DNA of 64,000 nucleotides from Chelativorans alearensis (GCF_010993735.1 NZ_WQNI01000002.1:186001-250000); one strand, 5' to 3'. Positions 31,427 to 40,565 are shown, counted from the first letter of the stretch. Notes: generated by a model from the letters alone, not told the origin. Numbers and translations are program-made.

Positions 31427-31963
31427 ATGCGTATCGAGGCCATCTCCATCGGCGACAACCCGCCCGAGGATGTGAACGTCATCGTCGAAGTGCCGGTCGG
31501 TGGGCAGCCGATCAAGTATGAGATGGACAAGAAGGCCGGCACGCTCGTGGTTGACCGCTTCCTCTACACGCCGATGACCTATCCGGGAAATTATGGCTTC
31601 GTGCCTCATACGCTTTCCGACGACGGCGACCCGATCGACGTTCTGGTGTGCAACACGCGTGAGCTCGTTCCTGGCTGTGTCATCAATGTGCGGCCGATCG
31701 GCGTTCTGGTGATGGAGGACAATTCCGGCCAGGACGAGAAGATCATCGCCGTACCGTCGCCGCATCTCACCCGCCGCTATGAGAACGTGACGAATTTCAC
31801 CGACCTGCCGGAGATCACGCTGCAGCAGATCCAACACTTTTTCGAGCACTACAAGGATCTGGAGCCCGGCAAGTGGGTGAAGATCGGCGACTGGATGGAC
31901 GCCGCCGCCGCCCGCCGCCTTATCACAGAGGCGATCGAGCGGGCGAAGGGTACGGCGGCGTAG
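31427..31963 (+). CDS. ppa: Inorganic pyrophosphatase (family I)
   Basis: A 178-residue cytoplasmic enzyme hydrolysing PPi and pulling biosynthetic reactions. The metal-binding signature [10 protein letters not shown] is near 64-73; [17 protein letters not shown] near 28-44 and [11 protein letters not shown] near 49-59 are canonical. ATG at 31427. Length is normal. Confidence 0.96.
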   Translation: MRIEAISIGDNPPEDVNVIVEVPVGGQPIKYEMDKKAGTLVVDRFLYTPMTYPGNYGFVPHTLSDDGDPIDVLVCNTRELVPGCVINVRPIGVLVMEDNSGQDEKIIAVPSPHLTRRYENVTNFTDLPEITLQQIQHFFEHYKDLEPGKWVKIGDWMDAAAARRLITEAIERAKGTAA

Positions 31964-31971
31964 ACCTTATC

Positions 31972-32565
31972 TCAGCGGGTTAGACCCGGCATGGGAACGC
32001 TGCCGGCGATGACCGTTGGCTGATCGGTGCCGCACTCGAAGTCGCGCGCCCGAGCGTCGGCGATGCGTCTCGCCTCCTCGTTGGCATCTTCCTTGCCGGT
32101 GGCGACGACATAGCCCACGGAGCAGCCTTCCCACGTGCCGATCTGGGCGACTTTCTCGACGACCAGCACCTCGATCTGCTTTTCCGGATCGTCCGCGTCG
32201 GCGACCGACCAGCGGTGAATGGTGGCGAAGGGGATTTCACGCCCGCCTTCCTTGACGATACGCCACTCTATGCTGGGGCCGGCGCTGTTGAAGCCGGAGA
32301 AGGATTCCCAGGCCGGCGCCAAATGGCCGGACGGCGGAAAGCCGTAGAAGAGGGATTCGCGCGCATCACTGTAATAGATGAGGACGGGATAGCCCTTGTA
32401 GCCTGAACAGACGAGATCGCTCCAGTGCTCACCCTCCCCATTGCCGCCGGCGAAGGGGCTACAGTTCTCCTCGGGCTTGAGTTCGGTATAGGCGCTGTCA
32501 ATATTCGAGGCCTGCGCGCCGCTGGACAATAAAGTGGAAAAGACAATTATAAGTAAATATTTCAT
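31972..32565 (-). CDS. Secreted protein of unknown function
   Basis: A 197-residue protein with a clean signal peptide (MKYLLIIVFSTLLSSGAQAS). Four cysteines (near 35, 53, 148 and 178) could form two periplasmic disulfides. No known motif; the C-terminal GCSVGYVVATGKEDANEEARRIADARARDFECG recalls conserved secreted proteins of rhizobia, without a named family. The coding start and the region just upstream (32510-32600) are much richer in A and T than neighbours. Convergent with ppa. Confidence 0.7.
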   Translation of the reverse strand: MKYLLIIVFSTLLSSGAQASNIDSAYTELKPEENCSPFAGGNGEGEHWSDLVCSGYKGYPVLIYYSDARESLFYGFPPSGHLAPAWESFSGFNSAGPSIEWRIVKEGGREIPFATIHRWSVADADDPEKQIEVLVVEKVAQIGTWEGCSVGYVVATGKEDANEEARRIADARARDFECGTDQPTVIAGSVPMPGLTR

Positions 32566-32620
32566 GGTGTTACCTCTACCTAAAGTGGTAGTATCTTTTA
32601 CCGCAGATCCATCGCGAAGG

Positions 32621-32953
32621 CTATACTTTTTCTTGTCGGGCGCTCAGCAGCCGTTGGGCGAGGGCCTGCGGATCGCCTGCGATATACAGGGTTTTCAGCC
32701 GCGAGGTAGCACCAGTGACAAGCGACACGTCGCGCGTTGGCATGCCCAGCCATTTCGCCAGCAGCTTTTCCAGCGCCTTATTGGCCTTGCCGTCCTCCGG
32801 CACGGCGCGTACGCGCGCCTTCAGATGGCAACGCCCGTCCGCCGTCTCCGCCACCCCTTCGACTGCGTCCTTGGAGGACTTTGGCGTCAGCCGCACGGAA
32901 ACTTCCACCCCCTCTGCCGTGAGGCGGAAGAAGGACGGCGGCTGGGTGTCCAT
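32621..32953 (-). CDS. YggU-family protein (DUF167)
   Basis: A 110-residue DUF167 protein. Seen: VSVRLTPKSSKDAVEGV near 19-35, HLKARVRAVPEDGKANKALEKLLAKWLG near 44-71, and VSLVTGATSRLKTLYI near 78-93, which is the family signature. The start ATG at 32953 is two bases past the stop of the YggT gene, so they are translated together; this yggT-yggU pair is common. Function not established. Confidence 0.9.
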   Translation of the reverse strand: MDTQPPSFFRLTAEGVEVSVRLTPKSSKDAVEGVAETADGRCHLKARVRAVPEDGKANKALEKLLAKWLGMPTRDVSLVTGATSRLKTLYIAGDPQALAQRLLSARQEKV

Positions 32954-32955
32954 CG

Positions 32956-33246
32956 TCAGAGGATCGCCGGGGCCACTGTCGTGAGAATGAACTGGCGGAG
33001 GAAGAAGATGATGAGGAGAAGGATGATCGGCGAGATGTCGATGCCGCCCAAATCCGGCATGACATTGCGGATCGGCCTCAGCGCCGGCTCCGTCACCCGG
33101 AACAGGAAATTGCTGAACATGCCCACGAACTGGTTGCGCGGGTTGACCACGTTGAACGCGTAGAGCCAAGAAAACACCACCGCGGCGATGATGAACCACC
33201 AGTAGATGTCGAGCGCCATGACGATGGTTTGGATGAGCGCGAGCAT
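32956..33246 (-). CDS. YggT-family membrane protein
   Basis: A 96-residue protein with two transmembrane segments (about 5-27 and 70-90) and the family box [38 protein letters not shown] at 33246 has GGGAG at seven bases; ATGs further upstream give unneeded extensions. YggT proteins are linked to osmotic tolerance and, in other phyla, to membrane complex assembly or FtsZ-ring regions; a precise role is not known here. Confidence 0.9.
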   Translation of the reverse strand: MLALIQTIVMALDIYWWFIIAAVVFSWLYAFNVVNPRNQFVGMFSNFLFRVTEPALRPIRNVMPDLGGIDISPIILLLIIFFLRQFILTTVAPAIL

Positions 33247-33327
33247 GCCGATCTCCCAAAGGTTTTGCGACATGTAGCCACTGGGGCGCGGCGCGGCAAG
33301 TCCCGTGCCCTTGCCGCAATCCAATGC

Positions 33328-33356
33328 TTGACAGGTATAGTGCCCAGGACCTAAAT
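33328..33356 (+). promoter_or_regulatory. Promoter of tRNA-Ala
   Basis: TTGACA (33328-33333), 17 bases, CTAAAT (33351-33356). Both boxes and the spacing match a strong sigma-70-type promoter, and transcription would begin about 14 bases before the tRNA 5' end. Confidence 0.7.
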
Positions 33357-33359
33357 GCG

Positions 33360-33380
33360 CCCCGTTCCGATGGAACGGGG
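33360..33380 (+). promoter_or_regulatory. Perfect hairpin over the tRNA-Ala leader and 5' end
   Basis: CCCCGTTCC (33360-33368), loop GAT, GGAACGGGG (33372-33380). The 3' arm includes the first four bases of the mature tRNA acceptor stem, so the leader can compete with the acceptor 3' strand before RNase P cuts. Directly seen; a role is inference. Confidence 0.5.
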
Positions 33381-33452
33381 CTGTAGCTCAGATGGGAGAG
33401 CGCATCGTTCGCAATGATGAGGTCAGGGGTTCGATTCCCCTCAGCTCCACCA
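33377..33452 (+). tRNA. tRNA-Ala (anticodon CGC)
   Basis: A 76-base cloverleaf. Acceptor GGGGCTG (33377-33383) pairs with CAGCTCC (33442-33448, one G-U), discriminator A, and an encoded CCA at 33450-33452. D-arm contains TAGCTCAGATGGGAGAGC. The anticodon stem CATCG/TGATG closes the seven-base loop TTCGCAA, giving CGC, which reads GCG alanine codons. T-arm AGGGG-TTCGATT-CCCCT is normal. Confidence 0.95.
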
Positions 33453-33686
33453 CCCTTCGCTCTTCGAGCTTCGGGTGGCAGGCCACCCGGAGGCCGTTAG
33501 ACGAAGGAGTGTCCTCCTTGGCCTTGGCGTAGGAAGACTGGTTCAAGTCCTCTCCGAGAAGGTGATATAGGCGAAGCAATGCCCGGCGTGGCTGCAGCGA
33601 AGCGGAAGCGAAGGCGGGCCGCCGAAGCTGCCTGGAACTGAATATCCCCCGCAGCTTCGACCGACGTTTCCACACTATTTTCCGAA

Positions 33687-33950
33687 TCAGGTCATTCCCA
33701 GCGCCGCCTTGTAGAGGTCGATCATCGCCTCTTCCTCCTGGCGCTCGGACTGGTCCTTCTTGCGCAGACGGACGATGGTGCGCACGGCCTTGGTGTCGAA
33801 GCCGGTTCCCTTCATCTCGGCGTAGACTTCCTTGATGTCGTCGGCGATCGTCTTTTTCTCCTCCTCGAGCCGCTCGATGCGTTCGATGAAGGCACGCAGC
33901 TGCCCGGCGGCAACGGTCTGCGCGGTTTCGGTGGTGATGTCGTCGGCCAT
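33687..33950 (-). CDS. gapR: Nucleoid-associated protein GapR (DUF2312)
   Basis: An 87-residue helical protein. [39 protein letters not shown] near 14-52 is the GapR coiled core, followed by [33 protein letters not shown]. In Caulobacter this family binds overtwisted AT-rich DNA ahead of forks and helps topoisomerases. ATG at 33950 has GGAG seven bases upstream. The 234-base gap between tRNA-Ala and this gene holds no gene I can support. Confidence 0.9.
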   Translation of the reverse strand: MADDITTETAQTVAAGQLRAFIERIERLEEEKKTIADDIKEVYAEMKGTGFDTKAVRTIVRLRKKDQSERQEEEAMIDLYKAALGMT

Positions 33951-34092
33951 GGTTCACTCCGGCTGAAGGGGGATGACGCCCGCGACTCGGGGCGCACCTA
34001 CTGGAAAGGATGCCGGCTCGATGCCTTAGCCGGTGGCCGAGGTCAAGACGCTTGCGCTTGCTGAGGCCGATGGTGTGCCGGTGGTGTGGACG

Positions 34093-34401
34093 TCAATGGT
34101 CGCCGGGGCGGCTTTTCTCGAAGGCGGCCTTTTGCGTGTCGCTCGCCTCTTTCTGGTATTTTTCCCGCCATTCGGCATAGGGCATGCCGTAGACGATTTC
34201 GCGTGATTCGTCCTTGGACAGTGGGAGGCCGGCTTCCTCGGCCGCTTCGCGGTACCAGTTGGAGAGGCAGTTGCGGCAGAAGCCGGCGAGGTTCATCAGG
34301 TCGATGTTCTGCACGTCCGTGCGCTCACGCAGATGCGCCACCAACCGGCGAAAGGCGGCGGCCTCCAGGTCTCGCTTCTGCTCTCGCGAAAGATCGGTCA
34401 T
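34093..34401 (-). CDS. DUF1244 family protein
   Basis: A 102-residue protein of the DUF1244 family, recognised by DVQNIDLMNLAGFCRNCLSNWYREAAEEAG near 29-58 with the CRNC pair, and YGMPYAEWREKYQKEAS near 71-87. No catalytic assignment exists. It starts 15 bases after the N-formylglutamate amidohydrolase stop on the same strand, so they share an operon; such pairing is common in the order. Confidence 0.88.
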   Translation of the reverse strand: MTDLSREQKRDLEAAAFRRLVAHLRERTDVQNIDLMNLAGFCRNCLSNWYREAAEEAGLPLSKDESREIVYGMPYAEWREKYQKEASDTQKAAFEKSRPGDH

Positions 34402-34416
34402 GATAGCCTCATTGTT

Positions 34417-35214
34417 TCACAAAGTACCGGTGCGCGAGCCGGCCATCCTCACTTTGTGGATATCGGGCCGGGCGTTGATGGCGTCAAGGATCGGCGCCAG
34501 ACGCTCCGCCCATTCCGCCGCTCCCGCCTCGGCGACGACCAGGTCCTGACGCAGCTCGACGAGCGCGTGGGCGAAGCCGTTGGCCGTGCAATGGCGGAAC
34601 ATGGTGTCGCCGCGCAGCGCCCCGTCATAGGGCTCGTTGTCGCCCACCACTAGGCCCGGTTCGTCTTTCAGCGCCTCAAGGAGCGGGCGCACCGCGCGGT
34701 CATCCCTGTCCCACAGGATGCCGACGTGCCAGGGCCGCTCCCGCCCCTGCATGAAGGGCGTGAATGAGTGAATGGAGATGACCAGCGGCGGCGCCCCGGA
34801 AGTCCTCGCCACGGAGGCGATAAGGGCGGCCACCGCGTCGTGATAGGGCGTGTAGAAGCCGTCCAGCCGCTTCTGCCGCTCTCCTTCCGAGATTGGGTAA
34901 TTCCCCGGCACCACGGTGCCGTCATAGAGCTGTCTTATCAGCGTCGGATCGTCGGGGCCGCGGTTGGGATCGATGAGGAGCCGCGAGAAGCGTGCCATGA
35001 TGGCGGGCGCGCCGGTCAGCGCGGCCAGCTTCCGCGTTACCGTCTCGACGCCGATGTCGTAGGCGATGTGGCGTTCGAACTCGGCCGCCGGCAACCCGAG
35101 ATCGCCGTATTCGTCGGGCAGGGCGTTGAAGGCGTGGTCGGCCAGAAGCACGAGGCCTTTGCTGCGGTCGCCGTCAATGAGTTCGAACGGGGCAAAGAGG
35201 GAGCTGCGTGTCAT
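34417..35214 (-). CDS. N-formylglutamate amidohydrolase family protein
   Basis: A 265-residue zinc-dependent amidohydrolase. Family motifs: VLLADHAFNALPDEYGDLGLP near 21-41, FSRLLIDPNRG near 75-85, and ISIHSFTPFM near 145-154. In histidine breakdown the enzyme hydrolyses N-formylglutamate; no hut genes are nearby, so the substrate may differ. ATG at 35214 is chosen from family N-termini; no clear ribosome site is seen. Confidence 0.85.
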   Translation of the reverse strand: MTRSSLFAPFELIDGDRSKGLVLLADHAFNALPDEYGDLGLPAAEFERHIAYDIGVETVTRKLAALTGAPAIMARFSRLLIDPNRGPDDPTLIRQLYDGTVVPGNYPISEGERQKRLDGFYTPYHDAVAALIASVARTSGAPPLVISIHSFTPFMQGRERPWHVGILWDRDDRAVRPLLEALKDEPGLVVGDNEPYDGALRGDTMFRHCTANGFAHALVELRQDLVVAEAGAAEWAERLAPILDAINARPDIHKVRMAGSRTGTL

Positions 35215-35368
35215 GCGGGACCGGAGAAATGTATCGGTGGGTGGCTCGTCTTCCCATGAAGTGCGTCGGCATGCAATGCCGCGCACCCGGCCTTCCATGT
35301 GCGTTGACACGGGCATTGAGTTTGCGGAAAAGGGGAGCCATGTCGATTTCTCTTTACCGAGCCTGATC

Positions 35369-35848
35369 ATGCCGTTCGCGGGGCCGCATACGATGTTTCG
35401 GGTGGGTGCTCTGGTGCTGGCCGTGGCGGCGGGCTTCCTGCTTGCCGGGGCGGCGCCGGCGAAGGCCGATCTGCGCATCTGCAACGCCACGCAGAACCTG
35501 GTCGGCGTGGCCATCGGATATCGCGCCAGCACGGGCTGGATAAGTGAAGGCTGGTGGCATATAGAGGCGTCGAGCTGCAAGACCCTGATCGAGGGTCCCT
35601 TGGAGTCTCGCTACTACTATCTTTATGCCGAGGATGCCACGCGCGGCGGTCGCTGGGAGGGGGCGATCCAAATGTGCGTGGACGACAAGGAATTCAAGGT
35701 TACCGGCGTCAACGATTGCCTCACGCGCGGTTATCAGCGTGCTGGTTTCCAGGAATACGATACGGGCGAACAGGAGAACTGGATGGTGCAGCTTACCGAC
35801 GGCCCCGCAACCGACGGCTCGGCCGTGACGGGAGCCGGCAATCCATGA
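35369..35848 (+). CDS. Secreted DUF1036 protein
   Basis: About 159 residues with a signal peptide ending near AAPAKA, then a DUF1036 domain: LRICNATQNLVGVAIGYRASTGWISEGWWHIEASSCKTLI, and YYLYAEDATRGGRWEGAIQMCVDDKEF. Conserved cysteines suggest periplasmic disulfides. Start uncertain: ATG at 35369 or 35393. The stop overlaps the pyk start (ATGA), so pyruvate kinase is translationally coupled to it; this pair is conserved in rhizobia. Function unknown. Confidence 0.85.
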   Translation: MPFAGPHTMFRVGALVLAVAAGFLLAGAAPAKADLRICNATQNLVGVAIGYRASTGWISEGWWHIEASSCKTLIEGPLESRYYYLYAEDATRGGRWEGAIQMCVDDKEFKVTGVNDCLTRGYQRAGFQEYDTGEQENWMVQLTDGPATDGSAVTGAGNP

Positions 35849-37281
35849 GGCGAAGCCGCAAGGTCAAGATTCTGGCCACGCTTGGCCCCGCTTCCTCCGA
35901 CGAGGAGATGATCGCCAAGCTCTATGAAGCGGGGGCGGACGTCTTCCGCATCAATATGAGCCATACCGACCATGCGAGCATGCGCGCGCTGGTCGCGCGC
36001 ATACGTGAGGTGGAGAAGGGGATCGGCCGGCCGATCGGCATCCTTGCCGACCTTCAGGGGCCGAAGCTGCGCGTCGGCACTTTCGCGGAAAAAAGCGTTA
36101 CGCTTAAGGTCGGCCAGACGTTCACGCTCGACGCCGATCCCACACCGGGCGACACGAGCCGCGTGCACCTGCCGCATCCGGAAATCCTGCAGGCGGTCGA
36201 GCCTGGTCACCGCCTGCTCATCGACGACGGGCGCCTGCAACTCAAGGCCGAGAAGAGCGATGGGCGCTCGATCCTGTGCCGGGTCGTCGCCGGCAACACC
36301 ATCTCCGACCGCAAGGGCGTCAGCCTGCCCGACACGGACCTGCCGCTCGGCGCGCTGACGGACAAGGACCGCAAAGACCTCGATGCCATCCTGACGACTG
36401 GGGTGGACTGGATCGCGCTGTCGTTCATCCAGCGGCCGGAGGATCTGGCCGAGGTGCGCAAGATTGTGCGCGGGCGTTCCGCGCTCATGGCCAAGATCGA
36501 GAAGCCGCAGGCTGTGAAGCGCCTGCCCGAGATCATCGAGCTTTCCGACGCGCTGATGGTGGCGCGCGGCGATCTCGGCGTGGAAATGCCGCTGGAGACC
36601 GTACCAGGCATCCAGAAGCAGATCACCCGCGCCTGCCGCCGCGCCGGCAAGCCGGTGGTCGTGGCCACGCAGATGCTGGAATCCATGATCACCGCGCCGG
36701 TGCCCACGCGCGCGGAAGTGTCCGACGTGGCGACCGCCGTCTTCGAGGGGGCGGACGCCGTCATGCTTTCGGCCGAATCGGCGGCGGGGAAATACCCGGT
36801 GGAAGCGGTAGCGACCATGAACTCCATCGCCCAACAGGTCGAGCGCGACCCCACCTACGACAGCATCATCAATGCCCAGCGTGGCGAGCCGGAGGCGACG
36901 GGCGCCGACGCTATCTCGCTTGCCTCCCGGCAGATCGCCGAGACGCTGAAGCTGTCAGCCATCATCACCTACACGGCGTCGGGCACGACAGGCCTGCGCG
37001 CGGCCCGTGAACGGCCCTACGTGCCCATCATCGCGCTGTCGCCGGTGGTGGAGACGGCGCGGCGCCTAAGCCTCGTCTGGGGTACCCACTGCGTGGTTTC
37101 GGAGGATGCGACGGACCTCGACGACATGGTCGACCGCGCCTGCCGCATCGCCTATGAGGAGCAGTTCGCCAAGCCCGGCGACCGGGTCATCATCACCGCC
37201 GGTGTGCCGCTCAGGACGCCGGGTTCCACCAACATGCTGCGGATCGCCTATATCGGCTCGGACGGGCTCGGCGGGTTGTAA
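35845..37281 (+). CDS. pyk: Pyruvate kinase
   Basis: A 478-residue glycolytic enzyme making pyruvate and ATP from phosphoenolpyruvate. N-terminal KVKILATLGPASSDEE, FRINMSHTDH near 33-42, the catalytic signature MAKIEKPQAVKRL near 215-227 with its lysine, ARGDLGVEMPLETVP near 242-256, and TQMLESMI near 274-281 are intact. ATG at 35845 overlaps the DUF1036 stop. Convergent with the TPR gene. Confidence 0.97.
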   Translation: MRRSRKVKILATLGPASSDEEMIAKLYEAGADVFRINMSHTDHASMRALVARIREVEKGIGRPIGILADLQGPKLRVGTFAEKSVTLKVGQTFTLDADPTPGDTSRVHLPHPEILQAVEPGHRLLIDDGRLQLKAEKSDGRSILCRVVAGNTISDRKGVSLPDTDLPLGALTDKDRKDLDAILTTGVDWIALSFIQRPEDLAEVRKIVRGRSALMAKIEKPQAVKRLPEIIELSDALMVARGDLGVEMPLETVPGIQKQITRACRRAGKPVVVATQMLESMITAPVPTRAEVSDVATAVFEGADAVMLSAESAAGKYPVEAVATMNSIAQQVERDPTYDSIINAQRGEPEATGADAISLASRQIAETLKLSAIITYTASGTTGLRAARERPYVPIIALSPVVETARRLSLVWGTHCVVSEDATDLDDMVDRACRIAYEEQFAKPGDRVIITAGVPLRTPGSTNMLRIAYIGSDGLGGL

Positions 37282-37293
37282 GGGGACGGGCGG

Positions 37294-37878
37294 TCAGAGC
37301 CGCTCGTCGCTCTGTTCCTCGACAAGCCGAATGAGTGCGCGCTGGGCGCTGCGCTGCATGGGGTAGATGTCCAGCATGCGGCGGTAAACCTCGAGCGCCT
37401 GCTCCTCGCGGCCCGTCGCCCGCAATATGCCGGCCAAGCCGCTGAGCGCGCCGAAATGGCGCGGCTCGATCGTCAACGTGCGCGACAGGTCGACCATGGC
37501 GCGGCTATAGTCGTTCATCATTAAGTGAACCAGCGCGCGGCTGTTCCAGCCTTCCACGTATTCGGGATAAAGGGTGGTCGTCTCGTCGAGTAGGTCGAGG
37601 GCTACGTGGTATTTCTCATCGGCTGCGGCGTTGCGTGCCCATTCGATGAGGAGGTCCGCCGTGGCGCCGCCGGAAGCCAGCCATTCCTCGCGGATGCGCT
37701 CGGCGATGCGGCGGGCAGCGACCTCATTGCGCTCCTGTTTCAGATCGGCGAATAGCTGGTCCAGTCGGCTCGCTTCGGCTTCGGAGGAGGAGGCTGTCGC
37801 ATTCCGCGTCTCGGCGGCTACCGCCGGCAAGACCAGCAGCGAGAAGGAAAGAAAGCCGGACAGGATAAATCTGCGCAT
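37294..37878 (-). CDS. Secreted tetratricopeptide-repeat protein
   Basis: A 194-residue protein with a signal peptide (ending near AVAAE, ~22) and about three TPR units between 75 and 180 (WARNAAADEKYHVALDLLDETTTLYPEYVEGWNSRA; DYSRAMVDLSRTLTIEPRHFGALSGLA; GREEQALEVYRRMLDIYP). Likely a periplasmic scaffold. It is commonly the convergent neighbour of pyk in this order. Partner unknown. Confidence 0.85.
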   Translation of the reverse strand: MRRFILSGFLSFSLLVLPAVAAETRNATASSSEAEASRLDQLFADLKQERNEVAARRIAERIREEWLASGGATADLLIEWARNAAADEKYHVALDLLDETTTLYPEYVEGWNSRALVHLMMNDYSRAMVDLSRTLTIEPRHFGALSGLAGILRATGREEQALEVYRRMLDIYPMQRSAQRALIRLVEEQSDERL

Positions 37879-37944
37879 AGGGCAAGTTTATCTGCCCCGG
37901 CGCCGGGAGAAAAGTGAAATCCGCGTAAGTGGCCGGTAAGCCGA

Positions 37945-38070
37945 TCAGCCCTGGCGGGCTTTGAAGCGCGGATTCGACTTGTTGATGATGTAGATGCGGC
38001 CCTTGCGGCGAACCAGGCGGTTCTCGCGGTGGCGGCCCTTCAGCGCTTTAAGCGAATTCTTGATCTTCAT
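37945..38070 (-). CDS. rpmJ: 50S ribosomal protein L36, cysteine-free form
   Basis: A 41-residue ribosomal protein: [20 protein letters not shown] followed by [21 protein letters not shown]. Typical L36 binds zinc with three Cys and one His; this form has none of the cysteines, as in the alternative (C-minus) L36 class. ATG at 38070 is fixed by homologue length; the longer frame is not needed. Downstream of purK on the same strand by 126 bases. Confidence 0.92.
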   Translation of the reverse strand: MKIKNSLKALKGRHRENRLVRRKGRIYIINKSNPRFKARQG

Positions 38071-38195
38071 GGTCTTGCCCGTCGCGGGACCCTGGGGGCC
38101 CGAAAGAGTGATGGCCTTACGGCCCGAAACAAAAGACGCGCCTTCCCGGCGCGCCGCAATTCGAGTGCGGACATAGACGAGGAAACGCCGTCGTG

Positions 38196-39329
38196 TCAAC
38201 CTTTCTGGAGGCTGGCGCTTCCACCCGCCGGGTTATGCCGAAGTTCGCCATCGAGGGGAAGGAGGCGGGTGTAGTGACCCATCTTGCGGCCAGGCCTGGC
38301 CTCGGCCTTGCCGTAGAGATGCAACATGACGTCCGGCTCGGCCAAGAGCGCGGTCGCCTGCTCCTGCTCGGCGCCCAGGAGGTTTGTCATGACACAGTCG
38401 GCGTGGCGGGTGGTGCTGCCCAGCGGCAGGCCAGCAACGGCGCGGATGTGCTGCTCGAACTGGGAAACGAGGCAGGCCGCCTCGGTCCAATGGCCGGAAT
38501 TGTGCACCCGGGGCGCGAACTCGTTGGCTATCAGCGTGCCGTTCGCCATCACGAAGAACTCCACGCCGATGACCCCCACATAGCCGAGCGCGGACAGGAT
38601 AGTGAAGGCGGCCTCCCGTGCCGTCTCCGCCGTGGTGGGCGAGATCGCCGCCGGCACGGTGGAACGGAAGAGGATACCGTCGCGGTGGACGTTCTCGGCC
38701 GGGTCGTAGGCCACCATGGAGCCGTCCGCCGCGCGTGCGGCGATCACGGAAATTTCGCGCTCGAAGGCCATGAGGCCCTCCAGAACGAGGGGGACGCCGC
38801 CCATGTGCGCGAAGCAGCCCTTCACTTCCTCGCGCGTTGCGGAGCGAAACACACGCTGCCCCTTGCCGTCATAGCCCATGCGCCGCGTCTTCAGGACGCC
38901 CCGGCCGCCAAAGCGGGCAAGGGCGCGCGCCAGCTCTTCGTCGTTATCCACAGATGCGAAAGGCGCTGTGGATACTCCCGCGGAGTTCAGGAATATTTTT
39001 TCCGCCAGACGGTCCTGCGCGGCTTCCAGCGCTTCGGGGGGCGGATAAACGGGAAGTTGCTCGTTTAGCGAACGGACGGCCGATACCGGCACGTTCTCGA
39101 ACTCGTAGGTCACCACGTCGCTGACGCTAGCGAACCGTTCCAAAGCCTTTCCGTTGTCGAAGGGGGCGGAGATATGCAGGCCCGTCACCTCCGCGGCCGG
39201 GCAGTTCCGGTCCGGCTCGAGGACGGCCGTGTGATAGCCTAGCCTGGCCGCCGCCATGGCGAGCATGCGGCCAAGCTGGCCGCCGCCGACGATGCCGATG
39301 GTCGCGCCTGGCGCAAGCGCCTTTGTCAT
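38196..39329 (-). CDS. purK: 5-(carboxyamino)imidazole ribonucleotide synthase
   Basis: A 377-residue ATP-grasp enzyme of purine synthesis; carboxylates AIR with bicarbonate. Seen: [17 protein letters not shown] at the N-terminus, [14 protein letters not shown] near 142-155, [15 protein letters not shown] near 182-196 and [17 protein letters not shown] near 268-284. Start ATG overlaps the purE stop by four bases (ATGA). Substrate passes to PurE. Confidence 0.96.
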   Translation of the reverse strand: MTKALAPGATIGIVGGGQLGRMLAMAAARLGYHTAVLEPDRNCPAAEVTGLHISAPFDNGKALERFASVSDVVTYEFENVPVSAVRSLNEQLPVYPPPEALEAAQDRLAEKIFLNSAGVSTAPFASVDNDEELARALARFGGRGVLKTRRMGYDGKGQRVFRSATREEVKGCFAHMGGVPLVLEGLMAFEREISVIAARAADGSMVAYDPAENVHRDGILFRSTVPAAISPTTAETAREAAFTILSALGYVGVIGVEFFVMANGTLIANEFAPRVHNSGHWTEAACLVSQFEQHIRAVAGLPLGSTTRHADCVMTNLLGAEQEQATALLAEPDVMLHLYGKAEARPGRKMGHYTRLLPLDGELRHNPAGGSASLQKG

Positions 39330-39823
39330 TGTCCCGCCGCTGGTCGTTCGGCCACCTTTTGCGACTGGGCGGCGCGCCAGGCGTCGAGCCGGCCGGCCAG
39401 CGCCGTGTCGGAGAGGGCGAGGACGGCGGCCGCCAGAAGGGCCGCATTCACCGCGCCGGCGCGGCCGATGGCCAGGGTGCCGACGGGAATGCCGGCGGGC
39501 ATTTGCACGATGGAAAGAAGCGAATCCTGGCCTGAAAGGGCGCGTGATTCGACCGGGACGCCGAAGACCGGCAGCGGCGTCAGCGCCGCTGTCATGCCCG
39601 GGAGGTGGGCGGCCCCGCCGGCCCCGGCGATGATGACGCGGAAGCCTTCCGCCTTGGCGCCTTTGGCGAAGGCATAGAGCCTGTCGGGCGTGCGGTGGGC
39701 GGAGACGATGCGCACATCGTGGCCGACCTCAAGCGCCTCCAGCGTTTCGGCGGCATGACGCATGGTCTCCCAGTCGGACTGGCTACCCATGATGATGGCG
39801 ACATCGGGCCGCTGGCTGCTCAT
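39326..39823 (-). CDS. purE: N5-CAIR mutase (class I PurE)
   Basis: A 165-residue enzyme moving the carboxylate from N5 to C4 of the imidazole. Active-site segments [14 protein letters not shown] near 8-21, [16 protein letters not shown] near 38-53 (the catalytic His), and [24 protein letters not shown] near 67-90 are canonical. ATG at 39823. Operon purE-purK. Confidence 0.96.
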   Translation of the reverse strand: MSSQRPDVAIIMGSQSDWETMRHAAETLEALEVGHDVRIVSAHRTPDRLYAFAKGAKAEGFRVIIAGAGGAAHLPGMTAALTPLPVFGVPVESRALSGQDSLLSIVQMPAGIPVGTLAIGRAGAVNAALLAAAVLALSDTALAGRLDAWRAAQSQKVAERPAAGQ

Positions 39824-39935
39824 GAAGATATTCCACTCTGCTTCACGAACCCGCTGTAGCCAATAGCGCCCCATGCCGCAAGCCGGCCTTTGGCGCCGCG
39901 CCTCCGTTCGGGCGCACAAACCTGAAAATCGATGC

Positions 39936-40139
39936 CTAGGCGATGATGTCGGGGATGATGCGGTCTTCCAGCTGCTGCAGGCGATCCTTCAGCGCCAGTT
40001 TCTTTTTCTTCATGCGCTGGATTTGCAGGGGGTCGCAGCCCGATGCGATCATCGCGTTGATGGCGGCGTCAAAATCTGCGTGGTCCTGCTTCAAACGGGC
40101 GAATTCGAGGCGAATCTCGGCCTGTTCCTGTTCCGACAT
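39936..40139 (-). CDS. YdcH-family (DUF465) small protein
   Basis: A 67-residue helical protein; [54 protein letters not shown] is the DUF465 helical hairpin. ATG at 40139 gives the family length; the longer frame has no support. Probably a coiled-coil homodimer; function unknown. A second gene of this family is divergent from it, 247 bases away. Confidence 0.88.
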   Translation of the reverse strand: MSEQEQAEIRLEFARLKQDHADFDAAINAMIASGCDPLQIQRMKKKKLALKDRLQQLEDRIIPDIIA

Positions 40140-40385
40140 GTTCACTATCTGCCTGGTCTCCGGCGCAGGATACCGGCCCGCACGCGAATTACGCGCGGAC
40201 ACCGGCGCTTTAGGCCGTTCCCGGATCGAGAACAACGTTTTCATACCACATTTCAGGTCGGCGATAAATGCTACCGTTAGGCATTCGACAATGATGCAGG
40301 ACGATGGCAAACTGTCATCATGCCGTCATGGAAGAGGGCGGGGTAATGTTCCAGGCGGCTACGAGGAACTCAATGGAGACCCACC

Positions 40386-40565
40386 ATGTCGCTTGAATCC
40401 CATCTTGCAGAGCTGCAGCGTAAGCACGGCGATCTTCAGCGCGAGATCGACGACGCCTTGATGCATCCTTCCGTGGATGAACTCGAAATCGCAAAGCTCA
40501 AGAGACGCAAGCTGGCCATCAAGGACGAGATGCAGAAAATCAAGACGAAACAGACTCGGCACTGA
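40386..40565 (+). CDS. Second YdcH-family (DUF465) small protein
   Basis: A 59-residue protein, beginning MSLESHLAELQRKHGDLQRE and ending in KLKRRKLAIKDEMQKIKTRH. GGAG lies seven bases before the ATG. Same two-helix design as the divergent gene at 39936-40139, with the LKRRKLAIKDEM block matching [11 protein letters not shown]. Unknown function. A degenerate RIME-like repeat begins six bases after the stop. Confidence 0.85.
   Translation: MSLESHLAELQRKHGDLQREIDDALMHPSVDELEIAKLKRRKLAIKDEMQKIKTKQTRH

Noticed and set aside
33453-33686. Integration (att) site at the 3' end of tRNA-Ala
   Set aside because: No second copy of the tRNA 3' end, integrase or foreign gene was seen in the window; gapR follows as a core gene.
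33388-33957. Minus-strand open frame across tRNA-Ala and gapR
   Set aside because: It runs antisense through the tRNA, giving the familiar false VVELRGIEPLTSS-type peptide, and overlaps gapR in another frame.
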